This document shows, piece after piece, positions 25,530 to 34,565 of a DNA stretch of 64,000 bases. Source of the stretch: Acidovorax soli (GTDB lineage Bacteria > Pseudomonadota > Gammaproteobacteria > Burkholderiales > Burkholderiaceae_C); the NCBI RefSeq assembly GCF_014207955.1, contig NZ_JACHLK010000006.1, forward strand, positions 310,001 to 374,000. Reading direction: 5' to 3'. The position numbers were made by a program, and so were the translations under genes. Under the pieces are notes generated by a model. That model did no database searches. It saw nothing but the letters and a program-made list of their open reading frames with translations, and was not told where the DNA came from. Each line of letters begins with the position of its first letter. Within the stretch, counting starts at the first letter, position 1.

Positions 25530-26238
25530 GCTCTGGCTCTACCTTTCGCAAGCGCCGCTGTTCGGCCTCACGGCCACGCTCGCGGTGTACGTGCTGGCGC
25601 AGGCGTTTTCCGCGCGCATGGGCCATGCGGCATGGGCCAACCCGGTGCTGTGGTCGGTGGTGGTGCTCGCCGGTGCGCTGCTGGCCACTGGCACGGCCTA
25701 CCCCACCTTCTTTGCCGGGGCGCAATTCATCCACTTCCTGCTCGGGCCCGCCGTGGTGGCCCTGGGCTGGCCGCTGTGGCTGCGCCGGGCCGAGCTGCGC
25801 CAGCGCTGGGGCCGCCTGCTGCTGGCCGCGCTGGCCGGCGGCACGGCGGCAGCCAGCAGTGCCGTGGGCCTGGGCTGGGCCATGGGCCTGCCGCTGGACA
25901 TGCTGATGTCGCTGGCACCCAAGTCGGTCACCGCGCCGGTGGCCATGGGCGTGGCCGCGCAGATCGGTGGCGTGCCGGCGCTGGCGGCCCTGTTCGCGGT
26001 GCTCACCGGCATGGTGGGCGCGCTTTCGGGCCGCACCCTGTTTGGCTGGCTGCGCGTGGGCACGGATGCACCGGGCATGGTGGCCCGGGGCTTTGCACTG
26101 GGCACGGCTTCGCATGGCATCGGCGCCGCGCAGGCGCTGCAGGACGATGCCGATGCGGGCGCCTACGCCGGCCTGGCGCTGGGCCTGCAGGTGGTGCTGG
26201 CCGCGCTACTCGTGCCGCTGGTGGTGAAACTCTTCTAA
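25513..26238 (+). CDS. LrgB-family membrane protein
   Basis: 241-residue protein with about seven hydrophobic segments. LrgB signatures: YPTFFAGAQFIHFLLGPAVVAL near residue 62, LGWAMGLP, LAPKSVTAPVAMGVAAQIGG (highly characteristic) and ALGTASHGIGAAQAL. It is the partner of the LrgA-like protein just upstream, with overlapping reading frames and its own strong ribosome-binding site (GGGAGG) inside the lrgA end. Bacterial pairs transport pyruvate, and the plant fusion PLGG1 carries glycolate and glycerate. Placement behind a GlcD-type dehydrogenase makes a glycolate or D-lactate transport role worth considering. Its stop overlaps the convergent DUF445 gene by 4 bases. Confidence 0.92.
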   Translation: MANFVELWLYLSQAPLFGLTATLAVYVLAQAFSARMGHAAWANPVLWSVVVLAGALLATGTAYPTFFAGAQFIHFLLGPAVVALGWPLWLRRAELRQRWGRLLLAALAGGTAAASSAVGLGWAMGLPLDMLMSLAPKSVTAPVAMGVAAQIGGVPALAALFAVLTGMVGALSGRTLFGWLRVGTDAPGMVARGFALGTASHGIGAAQALQDDADAGAYAGLALGLQVVLAALLVPLVVKLF

Positions 26239-27530
26239 CGCAGGGCGCGCACGATCTCACCGGCATGCGAGACGCCGAACAACACCAGCCCGATCAGCCC
26301 GCCCACCACCGTGCCGTTGATGCGGATGTACTGCAGGTCCCGGCCGACCTGCAGCTCGATGAGCTCGGACATCTCCCGGGCATCCCAGCGCTGAACGGTG
26401 TCCTCGATGTGCTGTGCGATGAAGGCCGACACCTCGGGTGCCAGCCCTTCGGCCCAGCGCTCGAGCCGCGCGCTGAGCGACTCACGCAGGGCAGGATCAC
26501 CCGCCAGAGACTGGCCGAGCCAGGCGCCCATGGCCTGCACGTTGCGCGCCACGGCCGAATCGGGCTGGGCCAAGTCCCGGCGCAATGCCGTGCGCATGCC
26601 CTGCCACAGCTCCTGCACATAGCGGCCCAGGGTGGCGTCGGTCTGCAGGTACTGGCGTATCTCGTCGGCCCGGCGCTGCCAGTCGGGGTCGGTCTGCAGG
26701 CGTGTGATGAGCCGCTGCACGGCCTCGTCGAAGCGCTCACGCAACTGGTGCTGCGGGTTGGCGGCCACCTCGGCCAGCAGGCCGGCGAGCGCGTTGGCCA
26801 CCATGGCCGAGCCCTTGTCGCCCAGCCAGTCGGTGGGGAGCACCTTTTCCTTGACCGGGTGGTCTTTCTTGAGCCACTGCACGATGGTGCGCGCAATCAG
26901 GTCGCGCGTCTCCTCGCTTTGCAACACGGCAATGAGCCGGGCCAACCCATCGTCGAGCAGCGCCTGGTGGCGGCCGTTGTGTGTCAGTGCGCCCAGCACC
27001 GTGGCCATGGTCTGCGACAGGTCGATCTGCCCGATCAGCGTGCGCGCGGCGCGCTGGATGAAGCGCTCTACCTGCGCATCCTGCACGGCATCGAGCCCCG
27101 CAGCAACCAGGCGCACGGCCTGCTGGCCCAGCAAGGCGGTGTTGCCCGGCGCCACCAGCCAGTCGGCCACGCGCGCCACCGGGTCGTGCCGGCGGATCAG
27201 CGCCACCAGCGAGGGCGCATCGAGGAACTTGTCGCGCACGAAACCGGCCAGGTTGCGGCCGATGCGGTCCTTGTTGCGCGGAATGATGGCCGTGTGCGGG
27301 ATCGGCAGGCCCAGCGGATGGCGGAACAGGGCCACCACGGCAAACCAGTCGGCCAGCGCGCCCACCATGGCCGCCTCGGCCACGGCCTTCAGGCAGTTCA
27401 GGGCCAGGCCCCGCTCCACCAGGCTGGTACCGACGAACACCGCGGTGGCCAGCAGCAGCAGGGCCAGGGCCTGCCGCTGGGCCCTGCGCAGCGCCGCGTG
27501 GGCAGCGTCCGCGTCGGTGGAAGAGGCCAT
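26235..27530 (-). CDS. DUF445 membrane-anchored protein, YjiN-like
   Basis: 431-residue protein with an N-terminal hydrophobic helix (ALLLLATAVFVGTSL, about residues 22-36) and a C-terminal one (GGLIGLVLFGVSHA). Between them is a long helical region with the DUF445 signature VGALADWFAVVALFRHPLGLPIPHTAIIP (given here in parts: ALADWFAVVALF and GLPIPHTAIIP) and several INGTxxG-type motifs near the end (INGTVVGGLIGL). Similar to E. coli YjiN, of unknown function, with a suggested role in envelope organisation. It is convergent with lrgB and precedes the aminotransferase downstream on the other side by 21 bases. Confidence 0.88.
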   Translation of the reverse strand: MASSTDADAAHAALRRAQRQALALLLLATAVFVGTSLVERGLALNCLKAVAEAAMVGALADWFAVVALFRHPLGLPIPHTAIIPRNKDRIGRNLAGFVRDKFLDAPSLVALIRRHDPVARVADWLVAPGNTALLGQQAVRLVAAGLDAVQDAQVERFIQRAARTLIGQIDLSQTMATVLGALTHNGRHQALLDDGLARLIAVLQSEETRDLIARTIVQWLKKDHPVKEKVLPTDWLGDKGSAMVANALAGLLAEVAANPQHQLRERFDEAVQRLITRLQTDPDWQRRADEIRQYLQTDATLGRYVQELWQGMRTALRRDLAQPDSAVARNVQAMGAWLGQSLAGDPALRESLSARLERWAEGLAPEVSAFIAQHIEDTVQRWDAREMSELIELQVGRDLQYIRINGTVVGGLIGLVLFGVSHAGEIVRALR

Positions 27531-27551
27531 CGGGCGGCGCAGCAGCGCCGC

Positions 27552-28691
27552 TCAGGCTGCCGCTGCGATCTGGTCGAGCGCCTTGGACAGGTGGCCCACG
27601 GTGCGGTCCACGTTGTGCCACTTCTCCAGGCCGAACAGGCCGATGCGGAAGGTCTTGAAGTCCGGCCCCTCGTCGCACTGCAGCGGCACGCCGGCAGCGG
27701 TCTGCAGGCCCACCTCCATGAACTTCTTGCCGTTCTGGATGCCGGGGTCGGTGGTGTAGCTCACCACCACGCCCGGGGCCTTGTAGCCCTCGGCCGCCGC
27801 GCTGGGGAAGCCCTTGGATTCGAGCAGCGCACGCACCTTGGCGCCCAGCTCGATCTGCTCGGCGCGCACCTTGTCGAAGCCGTACTCGCGCGTCTCCAGC
27901 ATCACCTCGCGCAGGCGCACCAGGGCGTCGGTGGGCATGGTCGTGTGGTAGGCGTGCTGGCCCTTTTCGTAGCCCTCGGCGATCTGCATCCATTTCTTGA
28001 GGTCGCACGAGAAGCTGCTGCTGGTCGTGCCCTCGATGGCCTGGCGCGCACGCTCGCTGAGCATCACCATGGCGCAGCAGGGCGAGCCGCTCCAGCCCTT
28101 TTGCGGGGCCGAGATCAGCACGTCCACGCCGGTGGCCTGCATGTCCACCCACATCGCGCCCGAGGCCACGCAGTCCAGCACGAACAGCGCGCCCACCTCG
28201 TGCGCGGCCGCGGTCAGCGTGCGCAGGTAGTCGTCGGGCAGGATGATGCCGCTGGCGGTTTCCACATGGGGCGCGAACACCACCTTGGGCCGCTCGGCGC
28301 GGATGGCGGCCGCCACCTCGTCGGCCGGGCACGGTGCCCAGGGGGCCTGCGGGCCATCGCCCTGCTTGCGCGCCTTGCACACCACGGCACCGCCACCCAG
28401 GCCGCCGGCCGCGTCGAAGATCTGGCTCCAGCGGTAGCTGAACCAGCCGTTGCGCACGATGAGCACCTTCTCGTTGTTGGCGAACTGGCGCGCCACGGCC
28501 TCCATGCCGAAGGTGCCGCTGCCGGGCACCAGCACGGCCGTGTGGGCGTTGTAGACCTGCTTGAGCGTGGCCAGAATGTCCTGCATCACGCCGGTGAAGC
28601 GCTTGGACATGTGGTTGAGCGCGCGGTCGGTGTAGACCACCGAGAATTCGAGCAGGCCATCGGGATCGATATCGGGCAGCAGTCCGGGCAT
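27552..28691 (-). CDS. Alanine/serine-glyoxylate-type aminotransferase (class V)
   Basis: 379-residue PLP enzyme of class V. Motifs: LVPGSGTFGMEAVARQ near residue 50 for phosphate binding, LFVLDCVASGAMWVDM with the aspartate facing the pyridine nitrogen, and ISAPQKGWSG with the PLP lysine. The C-terminal FKTFRIGLFGLEKWHNVDRT is typical. Likely substrates are glyoxylate with serine or alanine, but related 2-aminoethylphosphonate and purine-catabolic enzymes share the fold. The ATG at 28691 gives MPGLLPDIDPDGLLEFSV. It lies upstream of the DUF445 gene on the same strand. With the GlcD-type dehydrogenase nearby, glyoxylate metabolism is a plausible theme (inference). Confidence 0.88.
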   Translation of the reverse strand: MPGLLPDIDPDGLLEFSVVYTDRALNHMSKRFTGVMQDILATLKQVYNAHTAVLVPGSGTFGMEAVARQFANNEKVLIVRNGWFSYRWSQIFDAAGGLGGGAVVCKARKQGDGPQAPWAPCPADEVAAAIRAERPKVVFAPHVETASGIILPDDYLRTLTAAAHEVGALFVLDCVASGAMWVDMQATGVDVLISAPQKGWSGSPCCAMVMLSERARQAIEGTTSSSFSCDLKKWMQIAEGYEKGQHAYHTTMPTDALVRLREVMLETREYGFDKVRAEQIELGAKVRALLESKGFPSAAAEGYKAPGVVVSYTTDPGIQNGKKFMEVGLQTAAGVPLQCDEGPDFKTFRIGLFGLEKWHNVDRTVGHLSKALDQIAAAA

Positions 28692-28802
28692 GGGGAAGGT
28701 CTCCGTCTTGGATGGGGGCACAGGGCGCGCGCGGCCGTCCGGCCGCAGGCGCCTCATTCAGTCAGCCGGCCAGCTTAGCATGGCCCTTTCTCACCCGTGT
28801 GC

Positions 28803-31800
28803 TCACCAGGTATCCACAAAGCGATGCCCCAGGGGCGCCACCTGGGCCGATGCCAGCCCGCGCGCCAGCCAGGCGCGCGTCTCCGCCGGGTCGATCACGG
28901 CATCGATCTCCAGCGTGGTGGCCATGTGCAGGGCTTCGCCATTGGCGTACTGGCGTGCCACCAGCTTCTGGAACAAGGCGTCGCGCTCCGCGCCCTCGGG
29001 CACGGCCTCCAGTTCCTTGCGAAAGCCCAGTCGCACGGCACCTTCGAGCCCCATGGCACCGAACTCCCCGGTGGGCCAGGCCACGGTGAACACGGGCGCA
29101 TGGAAGCCCCCCGCCGCCATGCCCATGGCCCCCAGGCCATAGCCCTTGCGCAGCACCACGCTGAAGAAGGGCACACGCAGGCTGGCCGCCGTCACGAACA
29201 GGCGGCTCACATGGCGCACCTGGGCCGTGGCCTCCACCTCGGGGCCGACCATGAAGCCGGGCGTGTCCACCAGGCTCACCAGCGGCAGGCCATGCGCATT
29301 GCACAGCTGCATGAAGCGCGCGCCCTTGTCGGCGGCATCGGCATCGATGGCGCCGCCCAGGTGCAGCGGGTTGTTGGCCAGGATGCCGACGGGCCGCCCC
29401 TCGATGCGCGCCAGGGCTGTGTGGATGCCCGCGCCGAAACCCGTGCGCAGCAGGAGCAGGCTGCCTTCGTCCACCAGCCCCGCCATGGCGGCGCGCGTGT
29501 CGTACACGCGCAGCCGGTTCTCGGGCACCACGCCGCGCAGCAGGCGCTGGTCCGGCGCCGCCCATTGCGCCAGGCGCCCCTGGAAGAACGACAGGTAGTG
29601 CCGCGCCGCACGCACGGCGCCCGCTTCGTCATCCACCAGCACATCGATCACGCCATTGGCGTGCTGCACGCGGCTCGGGCCGATCTGCTCGGGCTTGAAC
29701 ACGCCAAGCCCCCCGCCCTCGATCATGGCCGGCCCGCCCATGCCGATGTGGCTGCCCCGTGTGGCAATGATCACGTCGCTGCAGCCCAGCAGCGCCGCAT
29801 TGCCCGCAAAGCAGCGCCCCGCCGCAATGCCCACCACGGGCACCTGGCCCGACAGCGCGGCATAGCTGGCAAAGCTGTGCACATGCAAGCCCGCAACCAC
29901 GGGCATGTCGGTATCTCCAGGCCGCCCGCCGCCGCCTTCGGCGAACAGCACCACGGGCAGCTTCTGCGCCAGGGCAATGCCCAGCATGCGGTCGGTCTTG
30001 GCGTGGTTGCGCGCGCCCTGCGTGCCCGCCAGCACCGTGGCGTCGTAGGACATGACGACCGCGCGCGATTGTTCCGGGCCGAAATCGGCACCGTTGATGC
30101 CGCCAATGCCCGTGACCATGCCATCGGCCGGCGTGTTGGCAACCAGATCTTCCAGGCTGCGCCGACGCGTCTGCGCGGCGATCGCCAGCGCGCCGTATTC
30201 GATGAAGCTGCCTTCGTCGCACAGGTCGGCGATGTTCTCGCGCGCGCTGCGCCCGCCCTGGGCATGGCGCTTGGCCATGGCCTCGGGCCGGGCGGTGTCG
30301 TGCGTGAAGGCATGGCGGTCCCGCACCCGCTGCAGGTCGGGGCGGATGTGGTCCGCGTCCGGCGCCTCTGCGCCTGCGTGCGCGGCGGCCTGTGCGCCAT
30401 CCACCGGGTCGAGCACCAGCAGCGGCTGGCCCTGCACCAGGTAGCCGCCCGGCACGGCCAGCAGCGTGCGCACCCGGCCCGCGTGCGGCGCCAGCAGCAC
30501 ATGCTCCATCTTCATGGCTTCGAGCACGGCCAGTTCCGCACCGGCCGCGACCACATCCCCCTCGGCCACAGCCAGCTGCACCAGCCTGGCAGGCATGGGC
30601 GCCAACACCGCGCCTTCCGGGGCGGAGTCCAGCGGGGCGGGCTCCTGGCCTGCAGGCAAGGGTTCGTCGACCAGTGGGCCCGCTGCATCCAGCAGCGCGG
30701 GCAGCACCGACTCCAGCCAGCGCGTGTGCACCTGCTGGCTCTCCATTTCGGGCCGCGCGGCCAGTGCGCGCAGCAACGCCACATTGGTCGCCACGCCGGC
30801 GATGCGGCATTCGGCCAGCGCGCGCTGCGAACGCCGCAGCACGTCGCTGAAGCGGGGGGTGCGCGTGTGCACGATGAGCTTGGCCAGCAGCGTGTCGTAG
30901 TGCGGCGAAGGGGAGATACCTGCTACGCCGTGCGTGTCCACGCGGATGCCTGGTCCCGCAGGCAGGTCAAAGCGCGTGAGCGTGCCGCTACCGGGCACAG
31001 CACTGCCCTGCGCGTCCAGCGTCTCGGCATTGATGCGCCACTGCACCGCAAAGCCCTGTACGGCGGGCGGCACAGCGGGGTCGAGCCCCAGCTCGCGCAG
31101 GCTGCGGCCCGCGGCCAGCGCCACCTGCGCCTGCACCAGGTCCACGCCCGTGACCTCTTCGGTAATGGTGTGCTCCACCTGCAGGCGCGGGTTGGCCTCG
31201 ATGAAGACAAAGGGCAGCGCATCGGACGCCAGGTCCACCAGGAACTCGAAGGTGCCCAGGCCTTCGTAGGCCACCTCGCGCGCCATGGCCAGCGCGGCGG
31301 CCACGATGCGCTCGCGCAGCGGCGCGGGCAGCGAGGGGCTGGGCGCTACCTCCACCAGCTTCTGGAAGCGCCGCTGCAGCGTGCACTCGCGCTCGCCCAG
31401 GGCCAGCACCTCGCGCCCGTCGCCCAGCACCTGCACCTCGATGTGGCGCGCACCGCTCATCAGCCGCTCGACGTAGACACCCTCAACGCCAAAGGCAGCC
31501 AGTGCCTCGCTGCGGCAGCGCGCATAGGCGGCCGGCAATTCATCGGCCGTCTGCACGGCACGCATGCCGCGCCCGCCACCACCGCCAATGGCTTTGACAA
31601 GGATGCCGGCACCGCCCTGCGCCTGCCAGAAGGCCTGCGCCTCCTCCAGCGTGACGGCGGTCTGCGTGCCCGGCATCAGCGGCACGCCGCAGCGCAGCGC
31701 CAGTGCACGTGCCTGTGCCTTGTCGCCGAACAGTGCAAGCTGCGTCGGCGTGGGGCCGATGAAGCGCAGCCCTGCCTCGGCGCAGGCACGCGCGAAGTCT

Positions 31801-32075
31801 GCGCGCTCGCTGAGAAAGCCATAGCCCGGGTGCACGGCATCGCAGCCCTGGGCACGCGCGATGGCGATCAGATTCGCGCCATCCAGGTACGCCGCAGGCC
31901 CGGTGGCCGACAGGGCCACCGCCGCATCGGCTGAACGCACATGGGGCGCGCCGGCATCGTCGTCGGCATGCACCGCCACGCTGGCGATGGACAGGTCCTG
32001 CAGTGCCCGCGCAATGCGCAGCGCGATCTCACCCCGGTTGGCGATCAGGACTTTATGGAACAGCGGTGAATTCAT
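28803..32075 (-). CDS. Single-chain biotin-dependent acyl-CoA carboxylase (BC-BCCP-CT)
   Basis: 1090-residue fusion of all three carboxylase parts. Residues about 1-445 are biotin carboxylase (HKVLIANRGEIALRIARAL, HPGYGFLSERADFA, the ATP-grasp loop KAIGGGGGRGMR, FIEANPRLQVEHTITEEVTG). A biotinyl domain follows with AVLEAMKMEH, biotin on Lys522. Residues about 580-1090 are the carboxyltransferase (GGRSARENIADL, oxyanion glycines in GGRPGD..., GSHIGMGGPAMIEGGG, LVDTPGFMVGPEVE, LRKGYGLGAMGM). Fusions of this order include long-chain acyl-CoA carboxylases; the substrate cannot be read from sequence. It is 23 bases after the acyl-CoA ligase on the same strand, so ligation followed by carboxylation is likely. 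Confidence 0.93.
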   Translation of the reverse strand: MNSPLFHKVLIANRGEIALRIARALQDLSIASVAVHADDDAGAPHVRSADAAVALSATGPAAYLDGANLIAIARAQGCDAVHPGYGFLSERADFARACAEAGLRFIGPTPTQLALFGDKAQARALALRCGVPLMPGTQTAVTLEEAQAFWQAQGGAGILVKAIGGGGGRGMRAVQTADELPAAYARCRSEALAAFGVEGVYVERLMSGARHIEVQVLGDGREVLALGERECTLQRRFQKLVEVAPSPSLPAPLRERIVAAALAMAREVAYEGLGTFEFLVDLASDALPFVFIEANPRLQVEHTITEEVTGVDLVQAQVALAAGRSLRELGLDPAVPPAVQGFAVQWRINAETLDAQGSAVPGSGTLTRFDLPAGPGIRVDTHGVAGISPSPHYDTLLAKLIVHTRTPRFSDVLRRSQRALAECRIAGVATNVALLRALAARPEMESQQVHTRWLESVLPALLDAAGPLVDEPLPAGQEPAPLDSAPEGAVLAPMPARLVQLAVAEGDVVAAGAELAVLEAMKMEHVLLAPHAGRVRTLLAVPGGYLVQGQPLLVLDPVDGAQAAAHAGAEAPDADHIRPDLQRVRDRHAFTHDTARPEAMAKRHAQGGRSARENIADLCDEGSFIEYGALAIAAQTRRRSLEDLVANTPADGMVTGIGGINGADFGPEQSRAVVMSYDATVLAGTQGARNHAKTDRMLGIALAQKLPVVLFAEGGGGRPGDTDMPVVAGLHVHSFASYAALSGQVPVVGIAAGRCFAGNAALLGCSDVIIATRGSHIGMGGPAMIEGGGLGVFKPEQIGPSRVQHANGVIDVLVDDEAGAVRAARHYLSFFQGRLAQWAAPDQRLLRGVVPENRLRVYDTRAAMAGLVDEGSLLLLRTGFGAGIHTALARIEGRPVGILANNPLHLGGAIDADAADKGARFMQLCNAHGLPLVSLVDTPGFMVGPEVEATAQVRHVSRLFVTAASLRVPFFSVVLRKGYGLGAMGMAAGGFHAPVFTVAWPTGEFGAMGLEGAVRLGFRKELEAVPEGAERDALFQKLVARQYANGEALHMATTLEIDAVIDPAETRAWLARGLASAQVAPLGHRFVDTW

Positions 32076-32098
32076 CGGTGTCGTTTTTGCAGGCGGTT

Positions 32099-33709
32099 TC
32101 AGGGAAGATCACGCAGCAGGCGCCGTAGCACCTTGCCGGCACCCGTGGCGGGCAGCGCGTCGATGAAGCGCACCTCGCGCGGCGTCTTGTAGGGCGCCAT
32201 GTTCTCGCGCGCCCAGGCCACCAGGGCGGCGGCGTCCACCTCCTGGCCGGGCCTCTTCACGATGAAGGCGCGCACCACCTCGCCCTTTTCGGCGTCGGCC
32301 ACGCCGATCACGGCGGCCTGCGCCACGGCGGGGTGCTTGATGAGCAGGGTCTCGACCTCTTCGGGGAACACGCTGTAGCCCGAGACCTTGATCATCTCCT
32401 TGAAGCGGCCGATGAAGGTGAGGTAGCCATCGGCATCCATGCGGCCCATGTCGCCGGTGTGCACCCAGCCATTGCGCAGGGTCTGCGCCGTGGCCTCGGG
32501 CTTGTTCCAGTAGCCCTTGAAGTTGCCGGGGCCCTGGATGGTGATCTCGCCGACCTCTCCCACCGGCAGCGGCACACCGGACTCGGGGTCGATGATGCGG
32601 ATGGTGTTGCCCGGCACGGGCTTGCCGTGCGCACCCCAGCGGATGGCATCGTGCGGCATGTAGGTGTCCACCGTGTGCGTCTCCGACAGGCCGTAGGACG
32701 CCTCGAACGAGGTGCAGTTCGGGGCAAACCCCTGCCATTGCTGCGCCAGCGCCTCGGTGAAGGTGATGCCGAAGCTCGTGACCGGGTTCCTGCGCAGCGC
32801 GCTCCAGTCCATGGCGCGCGCACCGGGCACCTGCATGAGCGCGCCGTTCATGGGTGCGATGCTGTACCACCAGCTCACGCGGTGGCGCTCCAGCGCCTGC
32901 GCAACGCCCAGGGGGTCGAAGCGGTAGAGCAGTACCGTGGTGGCGCCGGTGTAGATGGGCAGGTTCACGCCCATCACCATGCCGGCAATGTGGTACAGCG
33001 GCGCCACGGCCAGCAGCACATCGTCGCTGCGCGCGCCATTGCATTCGGCCGATGCAGCGGTCTTGAAGCTGGCATTGCCGTAGCTCAGCATGGCGCCCTT
33101 GGGCAGGCCGGTGGTGCCCGAGGTGTAGGTCATCAGCGCCACGTCGTCCATGCCGATGGCCACGGGAGTGGGCGCGCCGCCCGCACGCACCACGGCCAGG
33201 AAGTCCTCGCAGCCCGCGGGCACCGGCGATGCCGCGGCGCGTATGGCCTGCAGCTCGGCCGGCACATCGATGCTGGGCGTCTCGGGAAGCAGGTCGCCAT
33301 AGCGCACGGCAAAGACATGGGCCAGGTCGGTGGTCGCACGCACCTTGTCGACCACGGGCAGCAGCACATCGGCCGCCACGATCACGCGGGCCTTCAGGTC
33401 CGACAGCTGGTACTGCAGCTCGTGCTCCTTGTTGAGCGGCCCGCAGGGGCAAACGATGGCGCCGATCTTCTGGATGCCGTAGTGCGCCATCACGTACTGC
33501 GGGCAGTTGTTCATGAACAGCGCCACCGGTTCGCCCGGCTGCACGCCCAGCGCCTGCAGCCGCGCCGCGAAGGCATCGCTGGCCGCATCGATCTCGGCCC
33601 AGGTGATGGGCTGGCCATACCAGAGGTAGGCGGTGCGATCAGGGGTGTCGCGCGCATGGCGGCGCAGGTGTTCGTGCAGCGGCAGCAGCGGCGTGGCGGT
33701 ATCGGGCAT
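32099..33709 (-). CDS. AMP-forming acyl-CoA synthetase
   Basis: 536-residue ANL-superfamily ligase that activates a carboxylic acid to acyl-CoA through an acyl-AMP. Motifs: MTYTSGTTGLPKGAM (P-loop, about residues 190-204), the A5 motif ASYGLSETH, the A7 region GWVHTGDMGRMDADGYLTFIGR with the ribose-binding Asp, the hinge KEMIKVSGYSVFPEEVE, and the catalytic lysine in GAGKVLRRLL. It belongs to the medium/long-chain FadD-like branch. It is the first gene of the pair with the carboxylase and faces the TetR regulator across a strong double palindrome, so it is the probable regulatory target. Confidence 0.94.
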   Translation of the reverse strand: MPDTATPLLPLHEHLRRHARDTPDRTAYLWYGQPITWAEIDAASDAFAARLQALGVQPGEPVALFMNNCPQYVMAHYGIQKIGAIVCPCGPLNKEHELQYQLSDLKARVIVAADVLLPVVDKVRATTDLAHVFAVRYGDLLPETPSIDVPAELQAIRAAASPVPAGCEDFLAVVRAGGAPTPVAIGMDDVALMTYTSGTTGLPKGAMLSYGNASFKTAASAECNGARSDDVLLAVAPLYHIAGMVMGVNLPIYTGATTVLLYRFDPLGVAQALERHRVSWWYSIAPMNGALMQVPGARAMDWSALRRNPVTSFGITFTEALAQQWQGFAPNCTSFEASYGLSETHTVDTYMPHDAIRWGAHGKPVPGNTIRIIDPESGVPLPVGEVGEITIQGPGNFKGYWNKPEATAQTLRNGWVHTGDMGRMDADGYLTFIGRFKEMIKVSGYSVFPEEVETLLIKHPAVAQAAVIGVADAEKGEVVRAFIVKRPGQEVDAAALVAWARENMAPYKTPREVRFIDALPATGAGKVLRRLLRDLP

Positions 33710-33800
33710 GCGTTGTCTCCAAGGTGTCTGGAATCGCTGGTTCTTGGCAGCCTTTCAGGGTTTGCGATAGGTCCCTGCGCCCGCCAGCGTCTTGCCAATA

Positions 33801-33837
33801 TATACCCATGGGTAGAACATTGCTACCCATTGGTATA
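33801..33837. promoter_or_regulatory. Double palindrome, candidate TetR operator
   Basis: TATACCCATGGGTAG (33801-33815) and CTACCCATTGGTATA (33823-33837) are reverse complements but for one base, with a 7-base spacer. Within this, TACCCATGGGTA (33803-33814) is a perfect 12-base palindrome and TACCCATTGGTA (33824-33835) a near one, their centres 21 bases apart, about two helical turns. It lies between the divergent ligase and TetR genes, 28 bases before the TetR start. Two TetR dimers side by side is the likely reading. Confidence 0.75.
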
Positions 33838-33865
33838 AATCGACGTCGCACAAAGGACAGCCCCC

Positions 33866-34516
33866 ATGAATGAGCAGCCCCCCGTACAGGCCCGCGGCCG
33901 GCAGAAGGCCGCCACGGCCGGCTCGGACGAGAAGCGCGAGCGCATCCTGCGTGCCGCCGAGGCGCTGTTCGACGCCCAGGGCTATGCCAACACCACCATC
34001 GAGCAGATCGTGCAGCAGCTCGGGGTGACCAAACCCTTCGTCTACTACTACTTTCGCAACAAGCAGGAGATCTTCGAGACCCTGTGCTGGACACCCGCCG
34101 TGGCCTGCTTCACGGCCATGGATTTCGCAGACGGCGACAAGCGCCCCGCGCACGAGAAGGTGGCCGAAGGCATCGAGCGCCTGATCCGCGCCACGCTCGC
34201 GCACCACCCCGCCGCCTTCTTTCCCTACCGCGAGCCCCAGGTCTACCGCCCCGAGTACCTGGCCGCGCAAAAGCAACTGGCCAACCATTTCTACGACCGG
34301 CTCTGCGCCCTGCTCGAAGAGGGCCGCCGGGACGGCATGTTCGAGTTCAACGACACCAAGATCACCGCCCTGGCGGCCTGCAGCCTGCCGGGCTTTCTCT
34401 ACAACTGGTACCGGCCCGATGGCCGCCTGCCGGCCGACGAAGTGGCACGCGAACTGGCCACCCTGGCCTGGCGGGTGCTGGGTTTGCGCACGCGCCGCAG
34501 GCCGCCGGCACGTTGA
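33866..34516 (+). CDS. TetR/AcrR-family transcriptional regulator
   Basis: 216-residue repressor. The N-terminal helix-turn-helix (about residues 22-68) reads RERILRAAEALFDAQGYANT, TIEQIVQQLGVTKPFVYYYF and RNKQEIFETL. The C-terminal ligand domain is helical with aromatic-rich patches (FFPYREPQVYRPEYL, GFLYNWYRPDGR), as in regulators of fatty-acid and acyl-CoA metabolism. It is divergent from the ligase and carboxylase genes; the double palindrome just upstream is its presumptive site, implying repression released by an acyl-CoA (inference). The binding protein at 34566 follows by 49 bases and may be in the same transcript. Confidence 0.93.
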   Translation: MNEQPPVQARGRQKAATAGSDEKRERILRAAEALFDAQGYANTTIEQIVQQLGVTKPFVYYYFRNKQEIFETLCWTPAVACFTAMDFADGDKRPAHEKVAEGIERLIRATLAHHPAAFFPYREPQVYRPEYLAAQKQLANHFYDRLCALLEEGRRDGMFEFNDTKITALAACSLPGFLYNWYRPDGRLPADEVARELATLAWRVLGLRTRRRPPAR

Positions 34517-34565
34517 CCAGGTGTGGCCCACCGTTTTTCCAACAGCACAAGAAAGCGAGACAAGC

